Shown here: piece after piece, positions 1-13,057 of the stretch | Numbering within the stretch: the first letter of the stretch is position 1 | Layout: every line of letters starts with the position of its first letter | DNA from: Siphonodentalium dalli | Taxonomy: Eukaryota; Mollusca; Scaphopoda; Gadilida; Siphonodentaliidae | Assembly: GCA_032622095.1 (NCBI GenBank) | Contig: CP136065.1 | Span: 64,525,094-64,589,093 of the forward strand | Direction: 5' to 3' | Length of the DNA stretch: 64,000 bases | Notes under the pieces: model-generated | What the model saw: the letters and a program-made list of their open reading frames with translations, nothing else | What the model was told of the DNA's origin: nothing | The model's database searches: none | Position numbers and translations under genes: made by a program

Positions 1-373
1 GTGCCCTGGCAGAGTGTATATTGGCGTTAGTTTTTCTAAATTTTGATTTAAACAAATTTAAATGAATAAAACAAATATGAACATATGTGAATATTTAGGT
101 ACAAATAAACCTATTTGCACGAGAATATGTTGCAGCACCAGATATAGAGGAATGTGGGCCACAGTTAGACATGGGTCAGAGTGAGATATTGCCTCTAACA
201 TTTCTCTAATTTCCAGACCAATATCCATGGCGCCAGTCAAGCGATATTAGCCATATAGCACATTTTACAATATTTCTTCAAAATTCAATCATCAGGTGAA
301 GGTTGAATCTGGCCAAGCGACCAATTTTGAATTTTCAAGGCAAAATTATTTAATTTAATTTTTGCAATTTTAA
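1..373. other. Non-coding AT-rich sequence
   Basis: I see no gene, RNA or bounded repeat here. The only open frames are short and have no recognisable content. The stretch ends at a TTAA (370-373) that flanks the MITE beginning at 374. Confidence 0.5.
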
Positions 374-809
374 AGGTACTCAATCCGAATTAACCCTCGC
401 CGATTATTATTTCCTTGACTTCGGAGGTGAAAAATATTTGATTCAAGTCGAGGAACCCACAACATCAAAGCTCAGAGTGATCAGATACCGATTTTAAAAA
501 TCTATCATTTTAATTTTAAGTGGCCCAGCAAACAGCAGACGAGAATACTTTTTCTGACCAAATTGCAGATGAAGATGGATAATTCTAAAATCAACTGTTG
601 TTTTTTTGTGTGTGTCAGATGTTTGACAAATCAGCAATATTCGTTGAGCAAAAAGTTGATAAATTACAAGTTTTTGTCAATTTTATGCTATAATCGACTG
701 CAGGTTTTTTTCGAGCAATTAATCGATTCTGTCAACTGAAGCGGCATTTCAAAAAATCTTCTTGTTGGAATCTGATGATATGGGGACTATTGATTCGGAT
801 TGAGGACCT
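374..809. mobile_element. TTAA-flanked palindromic MITE, copy 1
   Basis: The left end reads AGGTACTCAATCCG directly after TTAA. The right end carries the inverted form, degraded to GGATTGAGGACCT and followed by TTGA instead of TTAA. The inside shares blocks such as GAGTCGAGGAACCCA and AAAGCTCAGA(G/A)TGATCAGAT with the copies at 41695-42093 and 62695-63173. There is no coding capacity. A TTAA duplication is typical of the piggyBac and Kolobok superfamilies; which one mobilised this family cannot be decided here. Confidence 0.75.
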
Positions 810-2614
810 TTGAGGGAAAAATATCTTTATTGGATAAATTTACATATAATACTGAATACATTTTTATGAAAACGTGTTACGTGGATGGGGCACAATGACT
901 CAATGAGACATAATTTATGGCATGTGGTAGGATCCAACTTCAGTAGATGATAGGCACTTTAAAAAGGAATGAGATAATTTGCCAAATGACTTGTTTTGGG
1001 GCTGGAGTGGATAAATAATTTAGATCAAACAAACTGATGTCATTGTGCAATAGTGGTATGTTCGGTGCATTTCATACATGGTTACTACTTAGGGGTGACC
1101 CCTTCTGTGAAGTAGATGATAAGAAACAAGTATTAAGGGTGGTCCCAGCTCGAGGTTGCATGCTTGTTCGTGACTTTTGTGAGCTTTTATCGTACTCTCA
1201 GATGTCTAATCATTGTGATGGTCAATAAAAGTGATAGCGGAGACCTAGACTGAAATTAACAATATTGATGGAAATTTAATTCTATTTAATTCTATTTCAA
1301 TTTAATTCTATATATGTCTCTTTGCCAAAAAACTTAATGATCGTTGAGAATTTTATCTAAAATTACTAATCATGCGACACATGCTGACACTATTGTTTAA
1401 TAGGCATCTGATAGTGTATAAACATTTTAATAATTGCCCGGGAGGAATGGCATTATTCTTGACAGGCATAGATACATAGATGTTCATGGCATGGTCTGAG
1501 AAAATGCTACTAGATTAAACATTTATATGATTGCCTCATTAGTCATGTACATGTATAACTGGAAGGTCGTGACAGTTCAACTAAGTTGGCCTGGAATTAT
1601 AATGTTTATAATACATATTATTCCAATCCCAATGTGTCAAGTCGACAATAGCCAGTACGCAGGGCTATATTTAATAATTTTTCCACAAATAGCCACTAGT
1701 TAATATATATGCCAGCCATGCTGATCAAGCTACCGCTTAATGCTTACTAGTAAAGTTTAAATCGAGAACACAGTGTTAAAATCATGAATTATTTAATATG
1801 TGAGAATGCTAAAACTAATCACCGTGCAATATAATTATTAAATTTAACTTGATGTGTCCATCACAGGAAACAGAATTCATACACACAGATGGAAAGTTGG
1901 CCCGGAAGCATATCCTCTCACCAGTCACTGCATGAACTCTTCAGTGTGCCGAGACCAAGTGGGATTGGGAGATGTTCTTCTTTTCCTTCACTCAACAAGA
2001 AGATAAATGACTCACTTTGTTAGTCACCAATTCACTGGGCTTCACATGTTTGTTACATCTGTGTGTCGACTGTAGATGGCTAGAATTGTATTTTGACCTG
2101 AGTCACGGCATTCACATTGAGTGGGTGAGGCTGAGCCTGAAGTCGTTGATAACTAAATTTAGTAATCTATAATCACTAAATTGACTAATACAATCCTAAT
2201 ATTATTAGATTAGTAAGCCACATGAACGCTTTCACCGATTACTGCGTTCACAAGTTCCAGCTACGCGTTACGTTCAACGGTTCATGACTGAACTATACTG
2301 TCTATACTATAGTAAATCAGTCAGCTCTCAAATGTCCATTTTCTGATTTCCTTGACCCAAGTTGAGGCTTGACCTGACAGTGTTAGATATTAACAATTAA
2401 ATTTACTATTTAGAGAAGTAGTTAGTAGATTGAACAATTTGCCGCTTGCAGTTGCAACTCTAAGTCTAACCACTAATTGCTAAACCAGTCCAGGTGAAAA
2501 CAGACTTAACACGTTCACTGCCGAAAACCAATGGGTAATTCCATCCCATATGCCACCATGGGATTTGATGTTTTGTCGATAGTAGATGATATTTTACGTA
2601 TGTATGAGTAATGG
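810..2614. other. Non-coding sequence, no confident feature
   Basis: About 1.8 kb without a supportable gene. A short + strand open frame of about 50 codons follows a plausible acceptor (CATCACAG, near 1873) and ends at a TAG near 2022. It could be a terminal exon, but a frame this short also arises by chance. A short run of TTTAATTCTAT repeats lies near 1275-1310. Confidence 0.35.
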
Positions 2615-3030
2615 TTCGACCAATATCGGGTCATATGATGCTGAAACATGTTATAAGACTACTACGAGATAACTCGTAGTCGGCACATGGGACGGAATTT
2701 ATTAACATTTCATTCCTGGTGCCAGCTACGAGTTATCTTGTAGGTAACTACAATTACGTTGTCAGTGTCTTAGATGACGAAGAGTGCTATACATGCACAA
2801 GCATATCGTATGTAAGACATGGTAAATGAATTTATATATGATAATTGGTACAGACTACATCGAATAAGACGTCAAAAACATAATATGTATTTACCTACGA
2901 GATAACTCGTAGCTGGCACCAGCGATGACCACTGGTGAGTTTCATCCCAGGTGCCGACTACGAGTTATCTCGTAGGAGCTTTATAACACGTTTTATCTTT
3001 CATTTGACCCTGATTTGATCGACAATTCCT
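2615..3030. repeat. Foldback element with CTACGAGATAACTCGTAG palindromes
   Basis: Two arms (about 2615-2757 and 2887-3030) are inverted copies of each other. Each contains the 18-base palindrome CTACGAGATAACTCGTAG or a near variant twice, in the contexts GTCGGCAC and GCCAGCTACGAG, and each has a (A/G)TGTTATAA block outside. The spacer is about 130 bases. A related palindrome, TACGAGTTAACTCGTA, occurs alone at 3299-3314. The arrangement fits a non-autonomous foldback element; I saw no clear target duplication. Confidence 0.65.
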
Positions 3031-3278
3031 TTATATATACACAATGTGCCCGGGAATGGTCTAGTTGCACATGTGCCTCATGGTTCAGGGACGTACAGAA
3101 GAGGTCCTGGTGAATTGGAGTATCCTACCAATATTGCTATCTGGACCCCATCCCCTGTTCACGCTGTGTGAATCGTTGTATCTCAAGCCATCGTAATTAT
3201 ACATATAAAATCGATCAATGGGATCGCTGGGCATGTATTGGCACATACACCAACATTGCTTGCGGATTGTGTTATTAT

Positions 3279-3536
3279 TTATGTGGTATGAACATTACTA
3301 CGAGTTAACTCGTAGTAGCAGTCCCCACGGAATTGAACAATAACAGAACAAGTCAAATCGCCGTGGTGATCAGTCTGCACAGACCAGTCCACATTACATA
3401 TTCCAGTGACCTTCATTTTCATATTTTTTTCAGTCACAGATTCGTCATTGAGTTTCTTTCCGATTGACTGATTTTCACTTTGAACACAGTTCACTTCAAC
3501 TTCAAAACAAGTTGTTGTTGTTGTTGTTGTTGACAT
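3279..3536 (-). CDS. Candidate first coding exon or small ORF, unknown function
   Basis: An 85-codon frame starts with ATG and a run of seven threonine codons made by an (AAC)n tract. The middle is rich in E, K, C and V. The last part, including the residues YYELTR, is encoded by the palindrome TACGAGTTAACTCGTA, so the natural 3' boundary is probably a splice site or the frame is fortuitous. Upstream (3537-3900) the DNA is CpG-richer than its surroundings and has CRE-like TTACGTCA. I do not recognise the protein. It could be a 5' exon of a host gene; confidence is low because no homologous family or downstream exon can be seen. Confidence 0.25.
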   Translation of the reverse strand: MSTTTTTTTCFEVEVNCVQSENQSIGKKLNDESVTEKNMKMKVTGICNVDWSVQTDHHGDLTCSVIVQFRGDCYYELTRSNVHTT

Positions 3537-4359
3537 GTTGTTGTTATTCTTCTTCTTCTTTTGACTGCTTTGACTCTAAAGTCATTCCAGTAATGGGCTC
3601 GTTGTGCTATCTTCGCTTGTGCTTTCTCGTTTGTTCTTAACGCTTACGTGCTGTGATACCGTTGTACATTTAAAATACGAGCGATAACAATAACAAGCAA
3701 TTCAATTTCAAATTTCGCAAACAAGAGAGCGCCACCATTTTGTAACGAAATTACGTCATCATTTCTAACGTTGCTATGGCCTGCCAGGGGACGTAATATA
3801 AACTGTAACGGTACGGAATCAGGCGAGGTTTGCCGAATGCTATGCGCCCGCGTCAGCTAAATCCACATTAAGCATTTAATTTTGAATAAGGTTGATTTTG
3901 TTTTTCAAATTTAATAGTATTGCTATAGGGAGGCTGATCGAAGAAGAAAAACAAGAAATTATGGCTTTGAAATCCATGTAAAAAAGGACGACCGTGCAGT
4001 CACGACCTGCACTACTCAGACTAATAGAAAACTTAATCAGATTTCGCGAAGCGAAATCTGAAAGTTTTCATGACGGTAACGCGCATGAGATCCGTATACC
4101 TATGAAGCTGTATTATTGTGTTCTATATATAGTTCACGTTACCTGAGAATAGTATCAGAGCACGCGCTTAACGTAACGTAAAGTGGCGCTCTCTTAAATG
4201 AAAGGCGCAATAAAAACGATTTTCCTATTGGTCAGATTGTCTATCTTAAGAAATCAGATTTGACGTTGCATAGACATGGTTGTTGCTAAGGTAGTTCAAA
4301 TACAGAACTCACCACATCGGCGTTAGTATTTCCACAAATTACCTATTATCACACAACAA
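3537..4359. other. CpG-richer intergenic DNA with a small hairpin
   Basis: No gene. The stretch holds a CRE-like TTACGTCA near 3752 and a perfect hairpin around 4038-4060 (AGATTTCGCGAAGCGAAATCT, differing only in its centre from a hairpin at about 4902-4922 inside the LINE). It ends where coding sequence of a truncated LINE begins. Confidence 0.4.
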
Positions 4360-6828
4360 AAGGAGTGATCCAACAAATGAAATTGCGTTAAAGGAAGTTG
4401 GAAAAGAGTTCAAAGTAGCAGTTAAAAGGGCAAAGGAACAATACTGGGAAAAGATGCTTGAAAAACTGCAACGTATGGGGTACTCTTCACAAGATTTTTG
4501 GAAGATTATCAATGCAGCTAAGAATGAAGGAAAGAAAAGAAGCATACAGCCACTAATAAAAGGAGATGGCAGTGTGGTGAGTAAAGATGAAGATATCACG
4601 GAAGAGATGTTAAAGGTGTACGGTAAGGAAGTTTTTGAAATTCCGGATCGGAATTGGATAAAAGAAGTGGAAGATGAAGTAGTGAAGATAACAGAGGAAC
4701 AAAAGAAAGAGATAAAAAAGAGAAACTATTCACCCAGTGGAGAAGAAAATGGAGAAATTCAACTGGAGGAAGTGGAAATGGCAATTAAAATGATGAAGAA
4801 TGCATCGGCACCAAATCCAGATGAAGGTGTATTTAAGGAATAATCTCGGTTTCCTAATGTAATTACACAGTCTAAAGGCATATGCCGAATCACAAACCTA
4901 TAAATCGCGAAGCGATTTATAAGAGTTATGTAATTATATACAGACATTGTAAAAAGAGCAGGGTGTAACCTACACAAAGCAATTTTCGTAATTATATCAA
5001 CCGCGTGGGAAACTGGGCAGATTCCAAATTTAAGCATTCAAAAGAGATTGGAAGAAGATGATTCCTAAACCAAACAAGGATGATTACCACAAAGCTAAAT
5101 CATACAGACCTATAACACTTGAAAGTGTTATTGGGAAATTGATGGAAAGAGTAGTTCAAAATAGACTTAATTGGAAGATGGAGGCATGGGGTGGAATGGC
5201 GAATACACAAGATGCTTACCGGAAATTGCGGAGCTGTCCCAATGGAGTACTCAGGATGGTACAGGCTGTGTACAACGGATGGAATGAAGGAAAGGCAGTT
5301 GTAGCTACAATAATGGATTATGAAAGTTGCTATGAGAGAATATGGAGAGGAGGATTGATGAAGAAACTGATAGAGATGAAAATTGATGGCCGAATGCTGT
5401 GTTATCTGAATGAAAGACAGTACACAATTACAGTGAATCAACATACGTCCCAGGCTTTTCAGTCAACAATTGGAATACCACAAGGGTCGGTGATTTCACC
5501 TTTACTATGCAATGTATACACTGCGGACTCGCTGAAAAATTTACAGATAGAGGCACACAATGAATTTGCAGATGACACAGTGATGTGGTGGAGTGGGAAG
5601 GATGTAACTGAGCTAAGTGAAAGGGCTCAGAGAGATATGGATACGGTAACAGACACTTGGTGCAATACATGGAATATGAAGATTTTCTGCGGAAAAAACA
5701 AAGGTGATGATTTTTAATCCACCCAGGAAAGAAGTAATAAAAGACATTAATTTGAAGATAGGTGGTAACAAGGTTGAAGTCACAGAGTGCCAACGGATAC
5801 TTGGGATTGTGGTAGACAATAAAATGAATTTTAAAGAGCACATAAGGCATATGAAGAGGAGAGCTTATGCTGCAACAAAGAACACAATGGACTTCACTAA
5901 TCCAGCCAAGGGACCATGTATGGATGTGAGAGTGAAGCTGTTCAATGCCCTGGTAAAACCATGTTTTGAGTATGGAATTGCAACAGTTGTTGCTGCTAAG
6001 GATCAGTATGTAAAGGCAATGGAAGATGTACAAAGAGCAGCACTACTAAAGATAACGGGATGCATGAGAAGATCTTCATCGGTGGCACTGGAAGTACTGA
6101 CAAACACACTACCGGCTGATGTACTTTTTGATGCAAGGGTGGCGCAGGAGTATGCAAGACTAATTGCAAAGAATAACAAACACCCATTGAAGACAGATTT
6201 TTATAAATGGAGGGTTGAGCATGAAGGTAACGAGAAGATTGCGAGTCCTTTCACACTAATGAAAACGTGTTTCAATACAATGCAGACAGGGTTAAAAGAG
6301 GAGAGCATTGAAGGTGATTTCACATTTGACAAAGAATTCATCTGTTTTGGACTCTCGAAGAGAGAAGTGGCTAGCTGTGTGGAAGAATGTGAAGACATGA
6401 AAGGAAACAAAGAAGAAGAGTGTCAAAAGGTGAAGACTTGGGTGGAAAACATGAAGGAGGGGCATATAGCTGTGTTCAGTGATGGGGCAACGAAAGCTAG
6501 ACATGGAGAACATGGTAAAGGGGAGTCTGGTGCGGCGGCGGTGATATTTATGGACGGAGAACGAAGAAACAAAGCAAGTGTGAAGGTATATGTTGGACCG
6601 ATGTGTGCAGATATAGAAGCGGAACTTAAAGGAGTAGAGATTGGGCTGGAGTATCTTATACAAGTCAGTGTAAGGAACAAGGAAATAAGAGTGTTTACGG
6701 ACTGCAGAGCTGTCATTAAAATGGTGCAGTCACATGAGATTCCGAGAGAGCAGATAGAAGAAGTAGTAAGGATAAGAAGACATATGCAGAATCTGAGCAA
6801 AGATGGGAATAGTGTAGACTACACATGA
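4360..6828 (+). pseudogene. Truncated LINE ORF2, reverse transcriptase plus RNase H (I/Nimb type)
   Basis: Three frames make one decayed ORF2: about 4360-4843, 5058-5717 and 5704-6828. The first ends in the pre-RT block with NASAPNPDEG, the decayed form of ApGpDg. The second has the RT motifs MDYESCYERIW (motif A), IPQGSVISPLL (motif B) and EFADDTVMW (motif C). The third has an RNase H domain with SDGATKA, IEAEL and FTDCRAVI carrying the D-E-D residues, and stops before the end of the domain. RNase H after RT is typical of the I, Ingi and Nimb clades. The endonuclease and 5' end are missing, as in 5'-truncated LINE copies, and the 3' end is also lost. About 110-140 bases near 4845-4960, including a GCGAAGCG hairpin, interrupt the RT, and frames shift near 5040 and 5710. 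It is not functional. Confidence 0.85.
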
Positions 6829-8948
6829 TGATTAAAAACAAGATAAAACATGGAAATACATTATTTATTTATAAATGTTAAAACATAGCGTAGGTCTTCT
6901 TCTTTCTTTTTCATTATAAATGAGAAACAAAATTATCATTATACGAGGTCACCATTTGTCACTGCGTGCTGAAATTTCAATAATTTTTCCAAGTCTAAAA
7001 GACTAAATTGAATCGCGATATGCATATAATATCATATCATTAGCACCAATAGTGCTATCAAGTACCAATCACTGTAGCAGAAGTGTACATGCAATATCCA
7101 GTTCATTGAATGAATCATGAGTATAGCCTGGTTGAAATATTACTGTGTGACTAGTCACACTCGTCTTCGGGCTATTGAGGCCATGTATGCATGGTGTTAT
7201 GAACGGTTTGTATTGTGAATGGGTTAAATTATCTGCTCGTAAACCCTCACAGTTTTATACCAGGTTCTATTCAGTATTCAGAAATAGCTCGCAATGGAAA
7301 TTTGCATGGTACATATTTTGTTAAGATTTTTTGGTCAAAGGTGGTAGCCGGATATTTGGTTTAAATAACCATCAGTGGCAGTGCTTTGGTTTGTTTTGTC
7401 CATCAGTCTGTCTGGATCACTTTATGTTTTACTTTTACAAACATATTTCAGAGTTAATAAATGGCTGATATATAGAGTCCTGACGAATCTTCCAAAATGA
7501 GGACTTAGCCCACCAGATGTACACAGGTACAATGAACCTAAATGCCTGACTTAAATAACTAATAGTTGTATTAAATGCTATTTCTAAATTATGTATATGA
7601 ACCCCATGTTATGTAAACAAACAGTACGGTATGTAAATAGTATGAGATAACCAAAACACTAATCGCCATACATGTATATACCCCATGCATTAAGTGAACT
7701 TTGGTTAGAAATTCCACCAAATTGTTTATAACGTATCAGTATAGCGCTAGCTAACCCTCACCTTTCAAGATTTCGGTGTTGAATGAGTCACTGCGAATAA
7801 GTCTCCTAAACACATTTCCTCGGTGTTGAGTGTTGTTCTTATTGCTCACTCTCTATGTGCTGTATATAAACAAACGCTCGACTCACACAATGTGTGTTTT
7901 GAGGATAATATGGCATTCATACTATCATAGTATTATACTATTATAGTATAATATTAGTATATTCTTTACAACATACAGTGTCAGGGTATTATAATTTAGT
8001 AACTGGTATTCCTAAATTATAACCTATAACGAAGGCCATCCATGTCTTAACCAATAAGGTCCAAATTATATGTATGCTTTCATTAACAGTGCGTGGAACA
8101 TACATTCAATTGTTATATACCGGTACATGTCCGTGAAATATAAATACACGGCACCATTGAAACCGGATTTAAACCGGCACATGCGACTTGAGAATATACT
8201 TCAAAGTATCAAACTGTGCGGGTACAATTATTATTCATCTAATCTAATTGTATATTTACATATCATGGCCTTGGATGGAGTAAGTTTTCGAATAACGTAG
8301 TACGTTCTTATCATATTAGGCCCTATGTGTTGACTTATATGAACGTCAAGATTTAATTAACTATAAATATTTCTTATAACCAATTACGTACACGAAGTTG
8401 GTTGCTTGTGGTAGGGGGATTGGGTCTGTACCTCATAATTATCATATTGTACTCATACATGTATCTTCCAGCCTTTCGATTGTGGCTCCCCGGAGCCATT
8501 TTTTGACTGGCACGTATATGCCCATTCTCAATTTGGATGAAATATTAGTTGTAGGGCCTACTCGCCCCCACAACCCTTGGCCTTGGTTGGAAATTGGGGT
8601 TATTATGAGTGAGAACTTGGGTTTACCCCCTCATAATTTGGGTTGTTTGTTTGTTACTGATTTGGTTGTTTCACAATTTCACACCTGTTATGTGTGTTTC
8701 TTTGCCGTTTTATTCCATTGCAAAGTGGATATTCTGTTGTTTCTTTTCTTGTTGATTTGTATGTTTTAGAAGTTGGAGTCTGTCGAAGTTGTGGGTTATG
8801 CTTGACCAAGTTTGTGGTGATGTTATCACTTAGTTCTTTTTCTCGGTTGCTTTGTTCCATTTGGTGACGAAGTGGTATAGTTGTTTTTTGTTTTGTTTTG
8901 TTTGTTTATTTTGTTTGTTTTATTTTGTTTCTGTTCATTGTTTTGTCT
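6829..8948. other. Non-coding sequence, no confident feature
   Basis: About 2.1 kb without a gene. It contains an AT palindromic patch near 7920-7960 and, near the right end (8880-8945), a T/G-rich low-complexity run of TTTTG and TTTG. The 123-codon frame at 8398-8769 has low-complexity hydrophobic content and is not supported as a gene. Confidence 0.45.
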
Positions 8949-9540
8949 CCCGAAAAATTAATTTTCGAGGGACTATAGAAATGGGCTCCGTTCGTCCGTC
9001 CGTTTAGCCGATCGTCCGTCCGTCACACTTTTGAGTACCTTCATGGTGTAATCAACTCCTCCTACAGTTTTCATCCTAAAGATTTTAAACTTCTGAATAT
9101 TGTTAGCCACATATTGGAGATGTGCAAAATGTATATAAACGGCGGAAAAAATATTTTTTTACGGAGTTATTAACCCATTTCGACTTAGATAATTTCAATA
9201 TTTGTTATAATTTTCTGTATGAGGGTACCTTCATGGTGTAATCAACTCCAACAGTTTTGATCGTAGATGTTTGAAATTTCAGAATATTGTTACCCACACA
9301 CTGGAGATGTGCAACATGTATATAGATGACGGAAAATATTTTTTCACGGAGTTATTAACCCTTTTCGACTTAGAAAATTTCAACATTTTTTATAATTTTC
9401 TGTATGAGGGTACCTTCATGGTGTAATCAACTCCTCCAACAGTTTTGATCATAGATGTTTCAACATTTTGTTTTAATTTCTTTAACAAAGCGGCATCGAC
9501 TTGCCACGTTTTCGGGGGACACTGTGGTCTGCTGACCTTT
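8949..9540. repeat. Bounded tandem-repeat block, units of 190 and 185 bases
   Basis: The block opens with the palindrome CTCCCGAAAAATTAATTTTC followed by a GTCCGTCCGT run. It then has about 2.4 units beginning GTACCTTCATGGTGTAATCA at 9035, 9225 and 9410, and ends near GTTTTCGGGGGACACTGTGG. The units differ by scattered substitutions. No coding capacity is seen. The defined start, tandem core and defined end suggest a dispersed composite repeat rather than a local microsatellite. Confidence 0.7.
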
Positions 9541-10468
9541 TATTCTATGTTGTTTTGTTTTATTTTGTCATTTGGAATTATGAGCTCATTGGATTTGTGA
9601 GTTATATAAGAAAATAAGTAAGGAAGAACATTCAATTTCCAAGAACATGTTTTGTTTGTACCTGTACAAATTCTATAGTGATTTTATAGATTGGGATTTG
9701 ATCAGTTTGATTACAATTGCATGGAGCTACATTTATACAAGCGCAGACTCGGAACATGCACTATGAAACAACGTCAACCCAACCAAACCTAATGCGAACC
9801 ATGCCAACATTATGAATACTGTTATGTTGGCTATATGAAAAGTAACATTTTGTAGTTTTAATTTAATTGCAATGACGTTTCAAGATGGCGGCCCCTCAAA
9901 TCCAAGATGGCGGTACCCCTAATTCAAGATGGCGGCGCCCATGTTCGAAAGCGATCTTTTGATCGAAAATGTGATTTTTATTCAAAAAATGACCAAAATA
10001 TTGCATATTCATACCCAAGAGGCACGAATACCAGATTTTTTCAAGCATGGTCACCTATGTTGGTTTAGAGGCCTCTGGCTTCCAACATCAATGTGAAAAA
10101 AATTCAAACTTTCGCCGTTAAATTTTCCAAAAAATCAATTTTTAATGCAGATGACAAATTTTGGGTGCTAAAAAGTTGACCCAGTATCTAGAGCCACTGT
10201 TTCGCAGAAAACGCTACTGCTGTCTATGGGTGGGGTCAAGGTAACTTGCACTTAATTTTTTCATCAGTCTAGAACACCTTCTAAAATTACACAAATTCAT
10301 ATCCCACCTTGTCTCAATATACATACCACATGCATGGTGCCAGAAACCACTAGCACTTTATATCTATAAAATCACCCCTACTGATCATTCGAAACTGTGG
10401 AGTGTCACCTTAGTATAAGGACGACCTGCGTATATGTCCTATTCCAACATGGCGGCCACCATAGGGGC
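9541..10468. other. Non-coding sequence with clustered AAGATGGCGG motifs
   Basis: No gene is visible. AAGATGGCGG occurs three times within 9890-9940, and a related ACATGGCGGCCA lies at 10447-10458. The motif resembles the vertebrate YY1 binding consensus. The stretch ends with ATAGGGGC (10461-10468), the left target duplication of the next element. Confidence 0.4.
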
Positions 10469-13057
10469 CAGGGAATATATACAACGGGAAGGTTCACTCC
10501 GCGCATTTGTGGTAATCACCGGAAGTTGTCATGACGCCATTCTGGTATGATCCCTGGTAGGAACGTACGTCATCGCATCGTTACTTCCTTGTTTACTTTT
10601 ACTAATAAGTTAAAAGTGTGGGAGTTTGAAAATGATTTACAAATCAAACTGTCATCCAGGATATTTTGTGGGATCAACATATCGCTGAAGTAGAGGAACT
10701 AAAGTGGTAATCCATATCCATATATGATATATTCGAATGGATCGAATTGAAAATTCATTTAACTTGTATGTCTACCAGTACTACTAGGAAACAAACTCAC
10801 TGGGTGGGATTTCTGTGTCAAATACGACTGTCTTTAATAATTTGACTATGTCCACAACATTACCTGAGTGATGTCTCTAATTAAAAAAAATTGAGATCTA
10901 TTATTGAGATCTATTATGGGATCAAATTCACAACCTTGGTCATTTAAATTAATTGTTTAGAATATAACCACAATTTAAACATGTTTTAAAAGCTCCACCA
11001 TTCAGTAGGGCTTACATTCCAGATGCCACTTTTATTATGAAACTGGCATCCCAGTTGATTTGGGAATAATTATGGATTCTGAGTACAAGTTAATGCCATT
11101 TATATTGATTCCTGCATACATGATATATTTCACTAATCTTGCATACACTATATATATGTACCATCAATATATGATGAGTTTACATCAATTAGAGGGGTTG
11201 GTGGGACACATATACATGCTACCAGTATACTGTATTACAAATAAATAGTATGTTACACTTTATACACTACAATTCATTATGTTTGCAGTGCCATTTTATC
11301 AATCTGAAATACTTGATATTTAAAAACATCCACCAAATATCAAATCTTTGGGCCATGATATCATAAACTTCCCTGGTCCTATACCTACCCTGCTACCCAC
11401 ATACAAAAAAAACCCTACCGGTAAGACTTACCAGGTAGTAACAAATATTTTATTTACATTTCATATCCATATTTTGTCCTTATAGTACTTAAATTGTATG
11501 GAAAACATGTTCAGTCTGTTGGATAGGCTATGCATAGTGCATGGCGGCAGATGTAGGCCTATATATTTAATTATTTGTGTGATATCTATAGATTTTCAAT
11601 ATCAAAATAACAGTTTAAATATTTAAACCTACCTGCAAGTATAAGTTAAGTAAAATCACACATATAATATATAGGCCTACCCGCCTACTCTTAAATATAG
11701 TCTATGGTATGGGGAAACAATAATTTTGAAGTTCTGTTATTAGCATACAGCACTATATTATATAATATTGTGTCCTTTTCAGCAAATGGTGTGGTACCGG
11801 TACTTACAATGTGATAGACATGTGTCACACAATCATGATTAATTTACCTTATGGTGTCAATCATTATGAGGTGCCATGGAGATACAATCATCCTCTATGT
11901 TTTCCAAAAATAACCGATGACATTATGTTCTTATATGCATGGCTACACTACATGCCTACTGGTATGTCACATATTGGCAAACATTACTTACAATACCCAG
12001 TATTTATTCAAGAATTTATAAATTATAGCATCTCTGGGTCATATATATCATTATTAATATGATGAGTTTATTTGGGAAATTTTGATGTAGTTATAAAAAT
12101 ATATTGCCTTGATGTGTGTGAAAATTTCAATCTTTGTTATATTAAAATAAAAAAGAAGCATATGTAGCCTAAGTGTCCCAAATTCTCATTCTCTGAGTTT
12201 TCATATACCATGAACGCAAGGACTATGCAAGGCTCAACATAAGTAAAATACATTTATATATAGCCTGTAAATGTTTGAACACTCACTAATTAATTAATCT
12301 TTCTTCATAACAAAATCACATGTAGCCTATTTATAAATCTATAGTATATAATTAAATATTTGATATTATCAGATTTCTTGTTTTAATGGGTATTCCAAAT
12401 ATTAAATTATTAATGTAGCAATGACTAAGGGTGTGGCTAGTGCAGCCTAATGAATGTACATTACTACATAGCAACTACTTGAACTAGCATTGATGTAACT
12501 ATTGACTTGAGAAGCATCAGAATTGTGTAAAATATCACAGATCTCCACGGTCCACCCACACTTTCACTTTGACACTTTTGACTCTTCATAGCCGCCAGAG
12601 CCCACAAGCATGGAATTATTCTGTAATGTTTCCAATTGAATTTTATTTTAAGTTTATGTTTCAATATTTGGTACGCCGGCATTTTAATTTAAAATAGGCA
12701 TCATCACAATTATGAATTGAATGATCTCAGCCAAAATTTCGAAATTGAATAACAAACGAAAATGGCAAGACAGACAGCGTAATTTGGTTGAAATAAATAC
12801 TCATTTGCTTTAAAATAATTTTTTCTCATGTTGGTGGATTAAAGTATGATATATAGTCACAAATGTTGCATTTTGTCTGATTGTTTATTGTTATATAGGC
12901 CTACTATTTCGATTTTGTTTACACACAAGGCGAATAGCGCTGCAGTAACCAATGACGCAATTCGCTGTAGTATCCTACCAGAATGGCGGATGCTGGCGAC
13001 GTCATGCATTACGTTGAGCCAATAGGAAGTGAACCTTCCCGTTGTATATATTCCCTG
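10469..13057. mobile_element. hAT-like DNA transposon, probably non-autonomous
   Basis: The element begins CAGGGAATATATACAACGGG and ends with the inverted form. It is flanked on both sides by the identical 8-base duplication ATAGGGGC (10461-10468 and 13058-13065). Similarity of the ends continues patchily for about 120 bases (AAGGTTCACT, CGCCATTCTGGTA). A CAGGG terminus with an 8-bp duplication is the hAT signature. The 2.6-kb interior is AT-rich and has no transposase-sized frame, only frames under about 110 codons with no hAT motif, so it is a deletion derivative or a long-decayed copy. Confidence 0.85.

Noticed and set aside
1037-1228. 63-codon + strand frame
   Set aside because: Length is within chance expectation, and no domain or splice context supports it.
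8398-8769. 123-codon open frame on the + strand
   Set aside because: No ATG start, hydrophobic low-complexity content, no domain, and no splice or poly(A) context.
11060-12062. Short frames inside the hAT-like element as transposase fragments
   Set aside because: Neither has hAT motifs or charge pattern; both look like random AT-rich frames.
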